Assembly (NCBI GenBank): GCA_020698575.1
Contig: CM036245.1
Coordinates: 3,559,609-3,623,608 of the forward strand
Length of the DNA: 64,000 nucleotides
Direction: 5' to 3'
Source: Bostrychus sinensis
Lineage: Eukaryota; Chordata; Actinopteri; Gobiiformes; Eleotridae
Shown here: in pieces, positions 30,399 to 42,595 of the stretch
Position numbering within the stretch: position 1 is the stretch's first letter
Layout: each line of letters starts with the position of its first letter
Program-made: the position numbers and the translations under genes
The notes under the pieces: model-generated
Seen by the model: only the letters and a program-made list of their open reading frames with translations
Told to the model about the DNA's origin: nothing
Database searches by the model: none

Positions 30399-31236
30399 AG
30401 ATTAAGATACTCCCAAAGTCAAGCAACAGACAAGCTGAAAAGAGACCGAATAACACAACTGCACAACACATGCAGCACTAAGTGTCCCCACACACACAAG
30501 CAGCTAATTAAAATGCTCTCTCATTACAGAAACACAAGTAGGCTCAAAACACAAAACTAGCCACAGCAGTAGCAACAACCTAGTCTACTCAGCCAAAAGC
30601 CGCTCGACAAACATGGCCTACACACAAAGTCAAGCTACTTATAAAAACTTAACTAACCAAAAGCTGCATACAGTTAGGCTCAGGGACACAGACAAAACTC
30701 ACCATTAACTCACCTAACTGACGCTATACTCCCAATATACAAACCTGAGTGCACAACAACATTACACATCATGCCAATACAAAAATGGTCCCCTGGTACC
30801 TACCTAACCAGGACTAAAGCCTGAGAGGGCTAGAGGTGGCTTTGAAAGCAGAGCATCAGAAGCCGCGGCTGAGGCCCTGATTTGCTTACCCCCGACAGGG
30901 ACTGAATTCCCCACCCACGATAACCTCGAAAATAAAAAAGGCAAAATAAAAAATGAGTGGACTGATGGCAAGGCGAGCAGCTCAATCCTGCTGGACCACT
31001 CCCTAGTCTAACCAGAGGGACCAAACTAAGCACTCAGTAACAAAAGGGAGACTAAATTAGCAGCCACAGACCAAAGGCTAAACAGCACCTCCACAAAACT
31101 AAACCCCAAACAAACAAACCAACCTACACATGGGAAAACAAAGAACAAAAGGCTAATCCAAATTCAACCAAATAGAACGAGCTCAATGACTCTGCAAGGC
31201 AGCGTGAGGCCTTTGGTGTGCCCTGAAGGTGAGAGA
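30399..31236 (-). other. Leader-like region upstream of gag, 5' LTR not found
   Basis: No reading frame of note. The expected 5' LTR (starting TGTTATG on minus, about 298 bases) is not visible. A 'cccccgacagggactga' stretch near 30889 resembles a tRNA-Lys primer-binding site but lies on the wrong strand for this element. Confidence 0.4.
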
Positions 31237-31239
31237 TAA

Positions 31240-31923
31240 AGCCTGGGACACACCAACCCAACGCCCGACCACTGTCAGCAGAGGCGGGGCGACCGCTTGT
31301 CTCCTCACGTCTCCTCTGTCGCCACTGAAAGTCGCTGCAGACACCAGACCGATTCAGACCCACGACCGAGCAGTGCGCATGTGCAAAACTTAACTATTTA
31401 CAACAGCAGGCAGCGCTAGTCACTAAACTCTGCGGTTATTTAAACTCTAATGAATAAAACTCCGCAACACACACGTGTTTATCAGTCAATAATAATTATA
31501 CGCACTAGATTAAACTGGTCTGATCACAGTAATGAATAAAAGGGACTGGATTATTGCAGATGTTTGCCTCAGAGGAGGATTATATTTTTATCTGCACAAG
31601 GCTAAAGCTAAGGTAAGCTAACTGCAGCACATAATCGTCACAGATGTGGAAACATAATGAAGTAGATGAAGAACAGAAAGTTCCTTATATTTTGATGTTA
31701 AACACGAGCTGTTTGACAAATTGTGGGACACACAGCCAATCAGAGCTCGTTGAGCACGATGGCCCAATGCCGATTCGACATGTTCAATCGGCCAGAACTA
31801 CGTCCAGCTGTCTCCTACTACGTCTGATGGTGCGGAACTCACCAAACAGACTCACGTCACCAACGGCGCCAAACTATCCGACTGCGCCCAACTGCTGATG
31901 ATCGCCCCGGTGTGTCCCGGCCT
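31240..31923. mobile_element. PIF/Harbinger-type MITE
   Basis: 684 bases with imperfect terminal inverted repeats AGCCTGGGACACACC and GGTGTGTCCCGGCCT, flanked on both sides by TAA, the 3-base target duplication typical of PIF/Harbinger elements. No transposase inside. Confidence 0.7.
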
Positions 31924-32077
31924 TAACAGCTGCAGTTTGGTTGCGTGCATGAAAGGATCAGACACAAACATGTCTGTTCTAATTTCTGCTTTAACTTTTC
32001 TTGTGCTGGGAGTGCATTGACACTTCCTTGTTGCCCTTCAGTGTCGGTGAATCTAGATGTTGTTTGTTCCAAGTTAT

Positions 32078-32215
32078 CATTGGTTTGTTGGTGGATATTT
32101 TGATGTGGGAGGGGCCCAGGGAGAGTGTGATAAAGCCCCGTTTGTGTGGGTGCCTTCAGAGTCACCAAGGGCCTCTCCACTGCTACAGCTCTGGTCCCAC
32201 TCTCAACTCTTTATG
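32078..32215 (+). promoter_or_regulatory. Shared OR upstream module, copy 2
   Basis: Begins attggtttgttggtggat, continues with 'gaggggcccagggagag', 'gtgataaagccccgtttgtg' and a leader segment ('ctctccactgctacagctct'). The CRE-like half present in other copies is changed to ttatca. It lies about 830 bases before the receptor ATG. Confidence 0.5.
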
Positions 32216-32299
32216 TTCCACATCTTCAGAAGACTGATTAATGCAAAATGTATGCCTTTTTCAACTGCATGTTTTCCCAGGCTATTACATTTGTGAACT

Positions 32300-32914
32300 A
32301 TTTTGATCAGTAGTGATTTCTAATAATTCTTAAGAGTTGTGTTTGACCAGGTTTTGTCCAGGTTCAGGCTTGATTCAGTCTTAGATTTGGAGCTGTTTTA
32401 GTCCTGGTTTAGATCTGGGTTTTTGACTGATCTTAACCACAAACTGCTGCTGTTTGAATTACACTTATTTGACTTCCTTTACCAAAGACTCTGAACCCTT
32501 TTAAGTCTAACTCTTGTTAATTTCTTTTGTGTTCCTAAAATGTGGTCGGCAGAAGTTTAACTGAGGACAGAAGAAAAGTGATGCTGTAGAAAATGTTCAG
32601 ACAATGAGACATTAATTGTATTAAGTGATGTGTGTCAGTCTTAAAAGGTAAAAGAAAAGACTGCTAACTGTAAAGAGTTAATTGAGAAATCTATGTTGTG
32701 ACTGAAGCAGGTCTAACCCAGGTCTAAGTCTCCTCAGTGACCTGGTGCAGGCCTGTGTTGGACATGGACAGTGGATCAGAGCTGGTCTCAGTGATTTTCT
32801 GTATTTGAGAACTCACTGGTCACAGCTCCAACAGTTAAAATGCTTGTGTTAGTTTGAGTTGGGCTCTGACTGAGCAGTTACAGTTTGAAGCTGTGTCTCA
32901 AAACCAAAAGGACG
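32300..32914 (+). other. OR 5' flank with 'aaccaggtct' repeats
   Basis: Contains the duplicated OR-flank sequence, including short imperfect repeats of 'taacccaggtctaag' type and the block 'ctcagagctggtctcagtg' to 'gctctgactgagcagttaca' just before the gene. That last acag may be the acceptor of a leader intron. Confidence 0.4.
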
Positions 32915-33853
32915 ATGGTAAACTCCAGTCAGGTTTCCTATTTCATTCTGGGAGCCTACTTTGACACTGGGCCTTTGCGATGGCTGTATTTTCTCATCAT
33001 AATGTCTGTGTATGCTCTGATAGTGCTGTCCAACCTGCTTCTCATCGTCGTCATCTGTTTGAACAAAACGCTACACAAACCTATGTACATCTTTCTCTGT
33101 AGCTTATTCATGAATGAGATTTATGGCAGCACTGTGTTTTTTCCATTTCTATTGTTCCACATTGTTCAAGCCATCCACAACATTCCCTATTCTCTCTGCT
33201 TGTTGCACCTTTTCTGTCTGTATACTTACGGGTCGGTTGAGTTCACAAACCTTGCCGTCATGTCGTACGATCGATACGTGGCCATCTGCTTCCCTCTGCA
33301 GTACAACACTCGCATGAACTCCAACAAAATTGTATGTCTTGTTGTTTTGATTTGGTTGCCTCCTTTTGCGGCCGTCTGTATCACAACTCTCCTCACATCA
33401 TCTTTAACACTGTGTGGAAACTTTATAGATAAAGTTTATTGCGATAACGACAGCCTTGTAAAACTTTCCTGCTTCGACACAACCATAAATAACTTGTATG
33501 AATTAGTTGCTGCATCTATCACCATCATAATCCCTGTAAGCATCATATTTTTCACATATATCCAGATTCTCAGAGTGTGTTTTAATGGATCTAAACAGAC
33601 ACGGCAGAAGGCGCTGAGCACCTGTACACCTCACCTCTGTTCACTCGTAAACTTGGCATTCGGAATTTCATTTGACATGTTAGAAAACCGTTTTGACCTG
33701 AGTTCAGTGCCCAAAATGCTGCGTATTTTCACCTCTGTTTACTTTCTAACAATTCAGCCACTGTTCAACCCGTTAATGTATGGACTCAAACTCACAAAAA
33801 TCAGAATTGAATGTAAAAATGTTTTGTTAATGGTTCTAAATAAAACAATGTAA
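32915..33853 (+). CDS. Olfactory receptor (intact), OR copy 2
   Basis: Intronless receptor of 312 residues starting MVNSSQVSYF. The upstream TTG-led extension is not conserved, so this ATG is chosen. It has an N-terminal NSS glycosylation site, LHKPMYIFLCSLFMNEIYGS after TM1, MSYDRYVAICFPLQYNTRM at TM3, KALSTCTPHLCS at TM6 and PLFNPLMYGL in TM7 with the Asn retained. Seven membrane spans. Expected odorant receptor of the olfactory epithelium acting through Golf. It is closely related to the receptors at 36477, 39650 and 42596, which form one subcluster. The shared upstream module is present. No defect seen. Confidence 0.93.
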   Translation: MVNSSQVSYFILGAYFDTGPLRWLYFLIIMSVYALIVLSNLLLIVVICLNKTLHKPMYIFLCSLFMNEIYGSTVFFPFLLFHIVQAIHNIPYSLCLLHLFCLYTYGSVEFTNLAVMSYDRYVAICFPLQYNTRMNSNKIVCLVVLIWLPPFAAVCITTLLTSSLTLCGNFIDKVYCDNDSLVKLSCFDTTINNLYELVAASITIIIPVSIIFFTYIQILRVCFNGSKQTRQKALSTCTPHLCSLVNLAFGISFDMLENRFDLSSVPKMLRIFTSVYFLTIQPLFNPLMYGLKLTKIRIECKNVLLMVLNKTM

Positions 33854-33854
33854 T

Positions 33855-34440
33855 TGAGCTGACGTAATAAAAACTTATATCTACTGAATGAATAAAGTGT
33901 TTTCGCAAAGCATAACTACATGTGTTGGCTTCACTCTATCATTCATGCGAACCTCATAGAGTGAGGTTAGGTAAATATGTATTTGGACACTGACACAAGT
34001 TCAGTTTTTCCTTTTTTTACCAAGTGCAGACTCTCAGCTGTAATTTGAGATTATTCACATCCAAATTAAGTCCAACTTAAGTGTTTTAAGTCCAACTCTG
34101 TGTTCCTAAAATGTGGTCAATATGGCAGAGGTATAAATAAGGAAAGAATTAAAGTGGTGCTCTAGAAATGGTTCAGGTCCCAATCATTTTCTTCTTCTAT
34201 AATGAGAGATTAATAGCATTTAGTGACGTGTATCAGACAAAAAAGGTAAAGAGAGACTGTAGACTTTAAAGAGTTGACTGAGAAATGTATGTTGTGACTA
34301 AACCAGGATTTAACCAGGACTATAAAAGTCTAAACTAGAGCTAAACAGGCCAGGTCTAAACCAAGACTAAACCAGGTCTAACCCAGGTGTAAGTCTCCTT
34401 AGTGACCTGGTGCAGGCCTGTGTTGGACATGGACAGTGGC
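33855..34440. other. Intergenic with Tc1-type MITE fragment
   Basis: Around 33965-34075 the sequence 'aatatgtatttggacactg', followed by 'accaagtgcagactctcagc', belongs to a Tc1/mariner-type MITE family that recurs at 37655. Remainder is duplicated OR flank. Confidence 0.4.
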
Positions 34441-35667
34441 TCATGATATAAAGTTAGGTCCATAATACAGTTATTCAACTCAGAGCAAGTGTTTAGGAAT
34501 TACAGCTCTTTAATGTGCAGCTAGTTCTTGAGCTGCATGGGCTTTTCCTTCAGTAATCCATCATAAACTGTGCAGGTAAAAGCTCTGGACTTGATTCCAG
34601 GTGTGACATTTGCATATGAAAGCTGTTTCTGTGAACCCACAACATACAGTCTCTCATTGGAAGTGAACCAGAGCATCCTTAGCCTGGAGAGAAAAAGTTC
34701 TGTACAAAATACATGATATACCAAGAGGAGGGTAGAAAAATAACATTACCAATATGGCTATTGGGGCAAAGTGGCAATAGTTATCACAAATAAATAATAA
34801 CAGATGAAGAAATCTGTAGATCTGTATAAATGATATGGTTTTTCAGGTGTTTAAATTCAGGTTATTGTCAGTACACCACTGCACAAGATGCTGAACTTCC
34901 TCTCTGTAGGCTGACTTCTTACGTACGGAGAAAAAGACGCCAAAGACCTGTTTTAGAATATGGCCAGCATGCTTGGTTAATTACCCTTTATTTAAGGATT
35001 AATTATGATCTTCTTACTGGTACGTAGCAGGAAAAACTTGCAAAAGTCCTGCTTTAGAATATGATCCATATGCTCGGTAATTACTACTTAATAAAGGGTT
35101 TATTATTGGGTATTTACAGCCTTGTTACCAGTGTTTACAGAGGATAAGGCACAAAGTCCTTCCTTTGAACTGATCAGAACCTTTTCCTTAATGTTATGAA
35201 ATCATATGTTTTGTTATGTTTGTTTTTGTACCAGTTCTGTTTGTGATGTGTGTGCTATTCCTAATAAAAATATAAATGTGTGCCAGTTATGTTGTTGTTC
35301 ATTGTTTATACAAACAATGTTATTACAGTATCACAATGTGTAATTACAGTGTATTTACAGTGTATGTATGTGTAAGTATGAAGTAATTACGGTCAAATTA
35401 CAGTGCAATTACACTGTAATGACCATAAAGTAATTATGGTGTAATTACAGGTGTACCTAGAGTGTTAGTACCTGGAAAATCCCGGGCTGTAATCTAAAAT
35501 GCTAGCAGAGTTTGTGTTTGTGCTTTCAGCTAAATTCCTTGTGTCTTTTCTTGAACAGGGCCATGGCTGAGGTCTCAGGTTTTGAGTTCTTTCCTCCCAG
35601 GTTCATGTGTATGAAGTTTGTTTTTCTGTCCCTACTGGAATGGCTCTGACTGGCTCGGCTCTGACTG

Positions 35668-35800
35668 TTCCATGACATCATTGGTTTGTTGGTGGATATT
35701 TTGAACTGGGAGGGGCCCGGGGACAGTGTGATAAATCCCTGTTTGTGTGGGGCCCTCAAAGCCAGCAGCTCAGCTGCAGCTTTGGTCTAACTCTCACCTG
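35668..35800 (+). promoter_or_regulatory. Shared OR upstream module, copy 3
   Basis: ttccatgacatcattggt, then a 'ggaggggcccgggga' GC stretch, 'gtgataaatccctgtttgtg' and a leader segment, 680 bases before the ATG at 36477. Confidence 0.5.
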
Positions 35801-36476
35801 TGTATCCTCCATGCTTAAGATTTATGCCTTTTTCACTGCATGTTTTTCCCAGCTTTTGTATTCTGTATGCCATGTATATGTCGGTCTTAAGAGTTTGCCC
35901 AGGTTCACACTTGATTCATTCTTAGATTTGGACCCGTTTTAATCCTGGTCTAGTCCTGGGTGTTTGACTGATCTTAACCTTGAACTGCTGCTGTTTGAAT
36001 AACTCTTATTTGACCTCCTTTACCAAAGACTGTTGCTATGAAATGTTTATTTCTTTTGTGTTTCTAAAATGTGGTTGGCAGAAGTTTAAGTGAGGACAGA
36101 TGAAAAATTATGCTGTAGAAACAGCTCAGGTCCAATTCTTTATAATGAGACATTAATTGTATTAAGTAATGTGTGTCATAAAAGGTAAAAAATGAAACCA
36201 TTAACTGTCAAGAGTTGATTGAGAAATGTATGTTGTGACTGAAGCAGGACTAACCCAGGACTAAACCAGGTCTAACCCAGGTCTAAGTCTCCTCAGTGAC
36301 CTGGTGCAGGTCTGTGTTGGACAGGGACAGTGGCTCAGAGCTGGTCTCAGTGTTTTTCTGTATTTGAGAACTCACTGGTCACAGCTCCAACAGTTAAAAT
36401 GTTTGTGTTAGTTTGAGTTGGGCTCTGACTGAGCAGTTACAGTTTGACTCTGTGTTTCCAAACCAAAAGGAGGAAC

Positions 36477-37412
36477 ATGGTAAACTCCAGTCAGGTTTCC
36501 TATTTCACTCTGGGAGCCTACTTTGACACTGGGCCTTTGAGATGGCTGTATTTTTTCATCCTAATGTCTGTGTATGCTCTGATAGTGCTGTCCAACCTGC
36601 TTCTCATCGTCGTCATCTGTTTGAACAAAACCCTACACAAACCTATGTACATCTTTCTCTGTAGTTTATTTATCAATGAGATTTATGGCAGCACTGTGTT
36701 TTTTCCATTTCTATTGTTCCAAATTATTCAGGATGTCCACAACATTCCCTATTCTGTCTGCTTGTTCCACATTTTCTGTCTATATTCTTACTGGTCGGTT
36801 GAGTTCACAAATCTTGCTGTCATGTCGTACGACCGATACGTGGCCATCTGCTTCCCTCTGCAGTACAACACTCACATGAACGCCAACAAAATTGTATGTC
36901 TTGTTGTTTTGATTTGGTTGCCTCCTTTTGCGGCCGTCTTTATCACAACTCTCCTCACGTCGTCTTTAACACTGTGTGGAAATTTTATAGATAAAGTTTA
37001 TTGTGATAACGACAGCCTTGTAAAACTTTCCTGCTATGACACAACCATAAACAACTGGTATAATTTAGTTGCTAGATCTGTCACCATCATAATCACTGTA
37101 AGCATTATATTTTTCACATATATCCAGATTCTCAGAGTGTGTTTTAATGGATCTAAACAGACGCGGCAGAAGGCACTGAGCACCTGTACACCTCACCTCT
37201 GTTCACTTGTAAACTTGGCATTTGGAATTTTATTTGACATGTTAGAACACCATTTTGACGTGAGCTCGGTGCCCAAAATGCTGCGTATTTTCATCTCTGT
37301 TTACTTCTTGATTCAGCCGCTGTTCAACCCATTAATATATGGACTCAAACTCACAAAAATCAGAACTGAATGTAAAAATGTTTTGTTAACGGTTTTAAAT
37401 AAAAATATGTAA
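36477..37412 (+). CDS. Olfactory receptor (intact), OR copy 3
   Basis: Receptor of 311 residues starting MVNSSQVSYF. Motifs: LHKPMYIFLCSLFINEIYGS, MSYDRYVAICFPLQY, second-loop cysteines in LCGNFIDKVYCDNDS, KALSTCTPHLCS and PLFNPLIYGLKLTKIR. Seven spans, no introns. Odorant-binding GPCR by family. Compared with the duplicate at 42596 it has no frameshift, so it is the surviving member of a recent pair. One TM7 residue is missing relative to copy 2 (VYFLIQPL against VYFLTIQPL). Confidence 0.93.
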   Translation: MVNSSQVSYFTLGAYFDTGPLRWLYFFILMSVYALIVLSNLLLIVVICLNKTLHKPMYIFLCSLFINEIYGSTVFFPFLLFQIIQDVHNIPYSVCLFHIFCLYSYWSVEFTNLAVMSYDRYVAICFPLQYNTHMNANKIVCLVVLIWLPPFAAVFITTLLTSSLTLCGNFIDKVYCDNDSLVKLSCYDTTINNWYNLVARSVTIIITVSIIFFTYIQILRVCFNGSKQTRQKALSTCTPHLCSLVNLAFGILFDMLEHHFDVSSVPKMLRIFISVYFLIQPLFNPLIYGLKLTKIRTECKNVLLTVLNKNM

Positions 37413-37559
37413 TTGAGCTGATGTAATAAAAACTAATATCTACTGAATGCATAAAGTAGGGGGTAGGAGTTGATAAGTTGTACTTCACCCTACTCCTTTT
37501 GGGCGGTATTTTATGATTCTTGGTTGTTGGTATATTAAAATACATGTACAGCTATTGCC

Positions 37560-38472
37560 TAAAGTTTTTTTTTTTTTTTTAAGTGTTTTGGTGACGCATA
37601 ACTACATGTGTTGGCGACACACTATGAGGTTCGCATTCATGCAGGTCATCATATACAGTTAGGTTCATATGTATTTGGACACTGACACACATTTTGTTAT
37701 TTGATCCTTTTTTTTACCAAGTGCAGACTCTCAGCTGTAATTTTAGAGTGTTCATATTCAAATCAGAGAAAGAGTTTAGGAATTACAGCTCTTTAATGTG
37801 TAGCCACCTATTTATCAAAGGCTCAAAAGTAATTGGACAGTTGCCTCAAAAGCTATTTCTGGAGCTGCATGGGCTTTTCCTTCATTATTCCATTATAAAC
37901 TGAGCAGGTAATAACGACCTTCTTACTGTTATGAACTGGGAAAACGCTGCCCAAGTCCTGCTTAAGAATATGACCCGCATGCTTGGGTAATTACCCCTTA
38001 GTTAAGGGTTAATTATGGGGTAAAGCCCTGTTTGTAAGGGGGCCCTCAGAGCCACCAAGTGCCTCTCCACTGCTGCAGCTCTGGTCCCTTATTTCCTTAT
38101 GCTACACATATTTATAGACTGATAGATGCAAGATTCATGCCTTCTTTCACTCCATGATTTCCCAGGCTGAGACATTTGTTAATTATTAAGATCAACAGTG
38201 ATTTTTAATAACTGTCATTTTTAAGAGTTATGTTTGACCAGGTTTTGTTTAGGTTCAGACTTGATTCTTCATCTGTTTTAGTCCTGGTTTAGACCTGGGT
38301 TGTTGACTGATCTTAACCACAAACTGCTGCTGTTTGAATCACATTTATCTGACCTCCTTTGTCAAAGACTGTTGACTGTTTTAAGTCCAAGTCTTGTTCT
38401 GAATTTTTTATTTCTATCGTGTTCCTAAAATGCGGTCGATATGGCAGAGGTATAAATAAAAAAAAGAATTAA
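37560..38472. other. Intergenic with MITE and OR-flank remnants
   Basis: 37655-37900 is a Tc1/mariner-type MITE ('tacagttaggttcatatg', 'tttggacactgacacac'). 38020-38110 is a partial OR upstream module ('ggggtaaagccctgtttgta', 'ctctccactgctgcagctct') belonging to the pseudogene at 39650. Confidence 0.4.
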
Positions 38473-39244
38473 AGGGTGTGTTCAGACTCGCTGGTCTGCA
38501 GGACTTGGTGCGCTCTGGGACAAAAGTCCGCACCTGTGTCGATGATGCCATTGGTCTGGTTCCAGTTCACACTGAGCTCTGACAAATGAACTGAACTGAC
38601 TGAGGGAGCAGTAACAAACCTCGCCTGTAGAGGGCAGTGCATCAGTATTTACTGAGAGAAACTGGCGAAGAAGAAACCCTGCTCATCTATTGGTCAAAAG
38701 TCCACCTCTTCAGCTGAATATATCCCAATAACGTCATACGGCTCACTTTAATTTATATTTAATGAAGTATTAGGTTTAGAGCAGCAATCTCGGATGAACA
38801 CAGCTGTGGACTCTCTGTGATTAATATGAAATCTGTGTTGTTTCAGCAGTGTTTTTACATTTGTTTGCTAATGTTAGCAACATTTTATTTACAGTATATT
38901 TTTATTTGTTTTTCTTACAGTCACGTTAGATGCGCGTATGTTTTTCTGCCCTTGGTAAACAGAGCTGTGGTCCTTTCCCTGGCGTTAGTCCATAGTTTGG
39001 TCCGCATTGCGTTCATACTTCACCAGGACCAGACCAGGACCAGACCAGGTCCAGAACAGGAGCGCACCAGGGCTCAAAGCACTCCACACCAAGACCTCTG
39101 ATTTCAGGAGGACCAGAGTTCACCTGTTTGGTGGCACCTGAGTCTGGTTGTGTGCTCACACTGCTCAAACAAACCGGACTTTGCCAGGAAGTGCACCAGA
39201 GCTCGATTGAAGTGAACCAAACACGGCAAGTGTGAACACACCCT
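38473..39244. mobile_element. MITE with 12-base terminal inverted repeats
   Basis: Begins AGGGTGTGTTCA and ends TGAACACACCCT. The paralogous flank at about 34145-34180 lacks it ('aattaaagtggtgctctaga' against the interrupted site here), so it inserted after the OR units duplicated. No transposase. Contains an 'accaggaccagacc' short tandem run. Confidence 0.7.
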
Positions 39245-39649
39245 ACGTGCTGCTGAAGAAATGGTTCAGGTCCAAATAATTTTCCTTCTTCTATAATGAG
39301 AGATTAATTGCATTAAGTGGCAGTGTGTCAGGCATAAAAGGTAAAAGGAGAGACTGTAGACTGTAAAGAGTTGATTGAGAAATGTATGTTGTGACTAAAC
39401 CAGGATTTAACTAGGACTATACCAAGTCTAAACTAGAGAAACAGACCAAGTCTAAACCAAGACTAAACCAGATCCAACCCAGGTCTAAGTCTCCTCAGTG
39501 ACCTGGTGCAGGTCTGTGTTGGACATGGACAGTGGCTCAGAGCTGGTCTCAGTGATTTTCTGTATTTGAGAACTCAGAAGTCAAACAGCTCCAACAGTTA
39601 AAATGTTTGTGTTAGTTTGAGTTGGGCTCTGACTGAGCAGTTACAGTTT

Positions 39650-40592
39650 GACTCTGTGTTTCCAAACCAAAAACTCCAGTCAGGTTTCCTATTTCACTCT
39701 GGGAGCCTACTTTGACCCTGGGCCTTTGAGATGGCTGTATTTTCTCATCATAATGTCTGTGTATGCTCTGATAGTGCTGTCCAACCTGCTTCTCATCGTC
39801 GTCATCTGTTTGAACAGAACTCTACACGAACCTATGTACATCTTTCTCTGTAGTTTATTTATCAATGAGATTTATGGCAGCACTGTGTTTGTTTCATTTC
39901 TATTGTTCCAAATTATTCAAGGCATGTCCACAACATTCCCTATTCTGTCTGCTTGTTCCACATTTTCTGTCTGTATTCTTACTGGTCGGTTGAGTTCACA
40001 AACCTTGCCTGTCATGTCGTACGATCGATACGTGGCCATCTGCTTCCCTCTGCAGTACAACACTCGCATGAACACCAAAAAAATTGCATGTCTTGTTGTT
40101 TTGATTTGGTTTTCTCCTTTTGTGGCCGTCTTTATCACAACTCTCTTTATGTCATCTTTAACACTGTGTGGAAACTTTAGATACATTTTTTGTGTGAAAA
40201 TGACAGAATTGTAAAACTTTCCTGCTTCGACACAACCATAAACAACTTGTATGAATTAGTTGCTGCATCTGTCACCATCATAATTCCTGTAAGTATCATA
40301 TTCTACACATATATCTGGATTCTGAAAGTGCGTTTTAATGGATCTAAACAGACGCAGAAGGCTCTGAGCATCTGCACGCCTCAGCTCTGTTAACTTGGCT
40401 TGTGGGGTTTTATTTGACGTGTTAGAAAATTGCTTTGACATGAGCTCTGTGCCCAAAATGCTGCGTATTTTCACCTCTGTTTACCTCCTGATGGTTCAGC
40501 TGCTGTTCAACCCATTAATGTATGGCGTCAAATTCACAAAAATCAGAATTGAATGTATAAATGTGTTGTTAATAGTTTTAAATAAACAATGT
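39650..40592 (+). pseudogene. Olfactory receptor pseudogene, OR copy 4
   Basis: Homologous to the receptors at 32915 and 36477 throughout. A deletion removed the start codon: leader 'ccaaaccaaa' runs directly into the codons for NSSQVSYF. Frameshifts occur near 39920 and 40010 around TM3, another near 40178 in the second extracellular loop, and the TM6 region meets a stop after 'cctcagctctgttaa' (about 40390). TM7 remains recognisable (LLFNPLMYGVKFTKIR). Clearly non-functional. Confidence 0.9.
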
Positions 40593-41789
40593 AATTGCAT
40601 ATTTAATGAATGAATAAAGTTTTTTGTGTTGGCTTCACTCTATGAGGTTTCCATTCATGCAGGTCATGATATAAAGTTAAGTCCATAATAAAGTCATTTA
40701 ACTCAGAGCAAGTGTTTAGGAATTACAGCTCTTTAATGTGCAGCTAGTTCTTGAGCTGCATGGGCTTTTCCTTCAGTAATCCATCATAAACTGTGCAGGT
40801 AAAAGCTCTGGACTTGATTCCAGGTGTGACATTTGCATTTGAAAGCTGTTTCTGTGAACCCACAACATACAGTCTCTCATTGGAAGTGAACCAGAGCATC
40901 CTTAGCCTGGAGAGAAAAATTCTGTACAAAATACATGATATACCAAGAGGAGGGTAGAAAAATAACATTGCCAATATGGCTATTGGGGCAAAGTGGCAAT
41001 AGTTATCACAAATAAATATTAACAGATAAAGAAATCTGTAGATCTGTATAAATTATATGGTTTTTCAGGTGTTTAAATTCAGGTTATTGTCAGTACACCA
41101 CTGCACAAGATGCTGAACTTCCTCTCTGTAGGCTGACTTCTTACGTACGGAGAAAAAGACACCAAAGATCTGTTTTAGAATATGACCTGCATGCTTGGTT
41201 AATTACCACTTAATAAAGGGTTTATTATTGGGTATTTACAGCCTTGTTACCAGTGTTTACAGAGGATAAGGCACAAAGTCCTTCCTTTGAACTGATCAGA
41301 ACCTTTTCCTTAATGTTATGAAATCATATGTTTTGTTATGTTTGTTTTTGTACCAGTTCTGCTTGTGATGTGTGTGCTATTTCTAATAAAAATATAAATG
41401 TGTGCCAGTTATGTTGTTGTTCATTGCTTATAGGAACAATGTTTTTACAGTATCACAAAGTGTAATTACAGTGTATTTACAGTGTATGTATGTGTAAGTA
41501 TGAAGTAATTACAGTCAAATTACAGTGCAATTACACTGTAATGACCATAAAGTAATTATGGTGTAATTACAGATGTACCTAGAGTGTTAGTACCTGGAAA
41601 ATCCCAGGCCGTAATCTAAAGTGCTAGCAGAGTTTGTGTTTGTGCTTTCAGCTAAATTCCTTGCGTCTTTTCTTGAACAGGGCCATGGCTGAGGTCTCAG
41701 GTTTTGAGTTCTTTCCTCCCAGGTTCATGTGTATGAAGTTTGTTTTTCTGTCCCTACTGGAATGGCTCTGACTGGCTCGGCTCTGACTG

Positions 41790-41922
41790 TTCCATGACAT
41801 CATTGGTTTGTTGGTGGATATTTTGAACTGGGAGGGGCCCGGGGACAGTGTGATAAATCCCTGTTTGTGTGGGGCCCTCAAAGCCAGCAGCTCAGCTGCA
41901 GCTTTGGTCTAACTCTCACCTG
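41790..41922 (+). promoter_or_regulatory. Shared OR upstream module, copy 4
   Basis: Almost base-for-base the module at 35668 (ttccatgacatcattggt, gtgataaatccctgtttg), about 675 bases before the pseudogene start at 42596. The module itself is preserved although the gene is broken. Confidence 0.5.
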
Positions 41923-42595
41923 TGTATCCTCCACGCTTAAGATTTATGCCTTTTTCACTGCATGTTTTTCCCAGCTTTTGTATTCTGTATGCCATGTATA
42001 TGTCGGTCTTAAGAGTTTGCCCAGGTTCACACTTGATTCATTCTTAGATTTGGACCTGTTTTAATCCTGGTCTAGTCCTGGGTGTTTGACTGATCTTAAC
42101 CTTGAACTGCTGCTGTTTGAATAACTCTTATTTGACCTCCTTTACCAAAGACTGTTGCTATGAAATGTTTATTTCTTTTGTGTTTCTAAAATGTGGTTGG
42201 CAGAAGTTTAAGTGAGGACAGATGAAAAATTATGCTGTAGAAACAGCTCAGGTCCAATTCTTTATAATGAGACATTAATTGTATTAAGTAATGTGTGTCA
42301 TAAAAGGTAAAAAATGAAACCATTAACTGTCAAGAGTTGATTGAGAAATGTATGTTGTGACTGAAGCAGGACTAACCCAGGACTAAACCAGGTCTAACCC
42401 AGGTCTAAGTCTCCTCAGTGACCTGGTGCAGGTCTGTGTTGGACATGGACAGTGGCTCAGAGCTGGTCTCAGTGTTTTTCTGTATTTGAGAACTCACTGG
42501 TCACAGCTCCAACAGTTAAAATGCTTGTGTTAGTTTGAGTTGGGCTCTGATTGAGCAGTTACAGTGTGACTCTGTGTTTCCAAACCAAAAGGACG

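Larger units (their letters stand above)
34440..37440 (+). repeat. Segmental duplication, copy A (contains intact OR)
   Basis: Near-identical to 40660-43580 over most of its length, with the same MITE piece, the same short-repeat tract ('gtaattacagtgtatttaca'), the same upstream module and the same receptor. Only scattered substitutions and small indels were noted by eye. Exact identity was not computed. Confidence 0.8.

Noticed and set aside
30880..30910. tRNA-Lys primer-binding site
   Set aside because: It lies on the opposite strand to the gypsy element and no LTR borders it.
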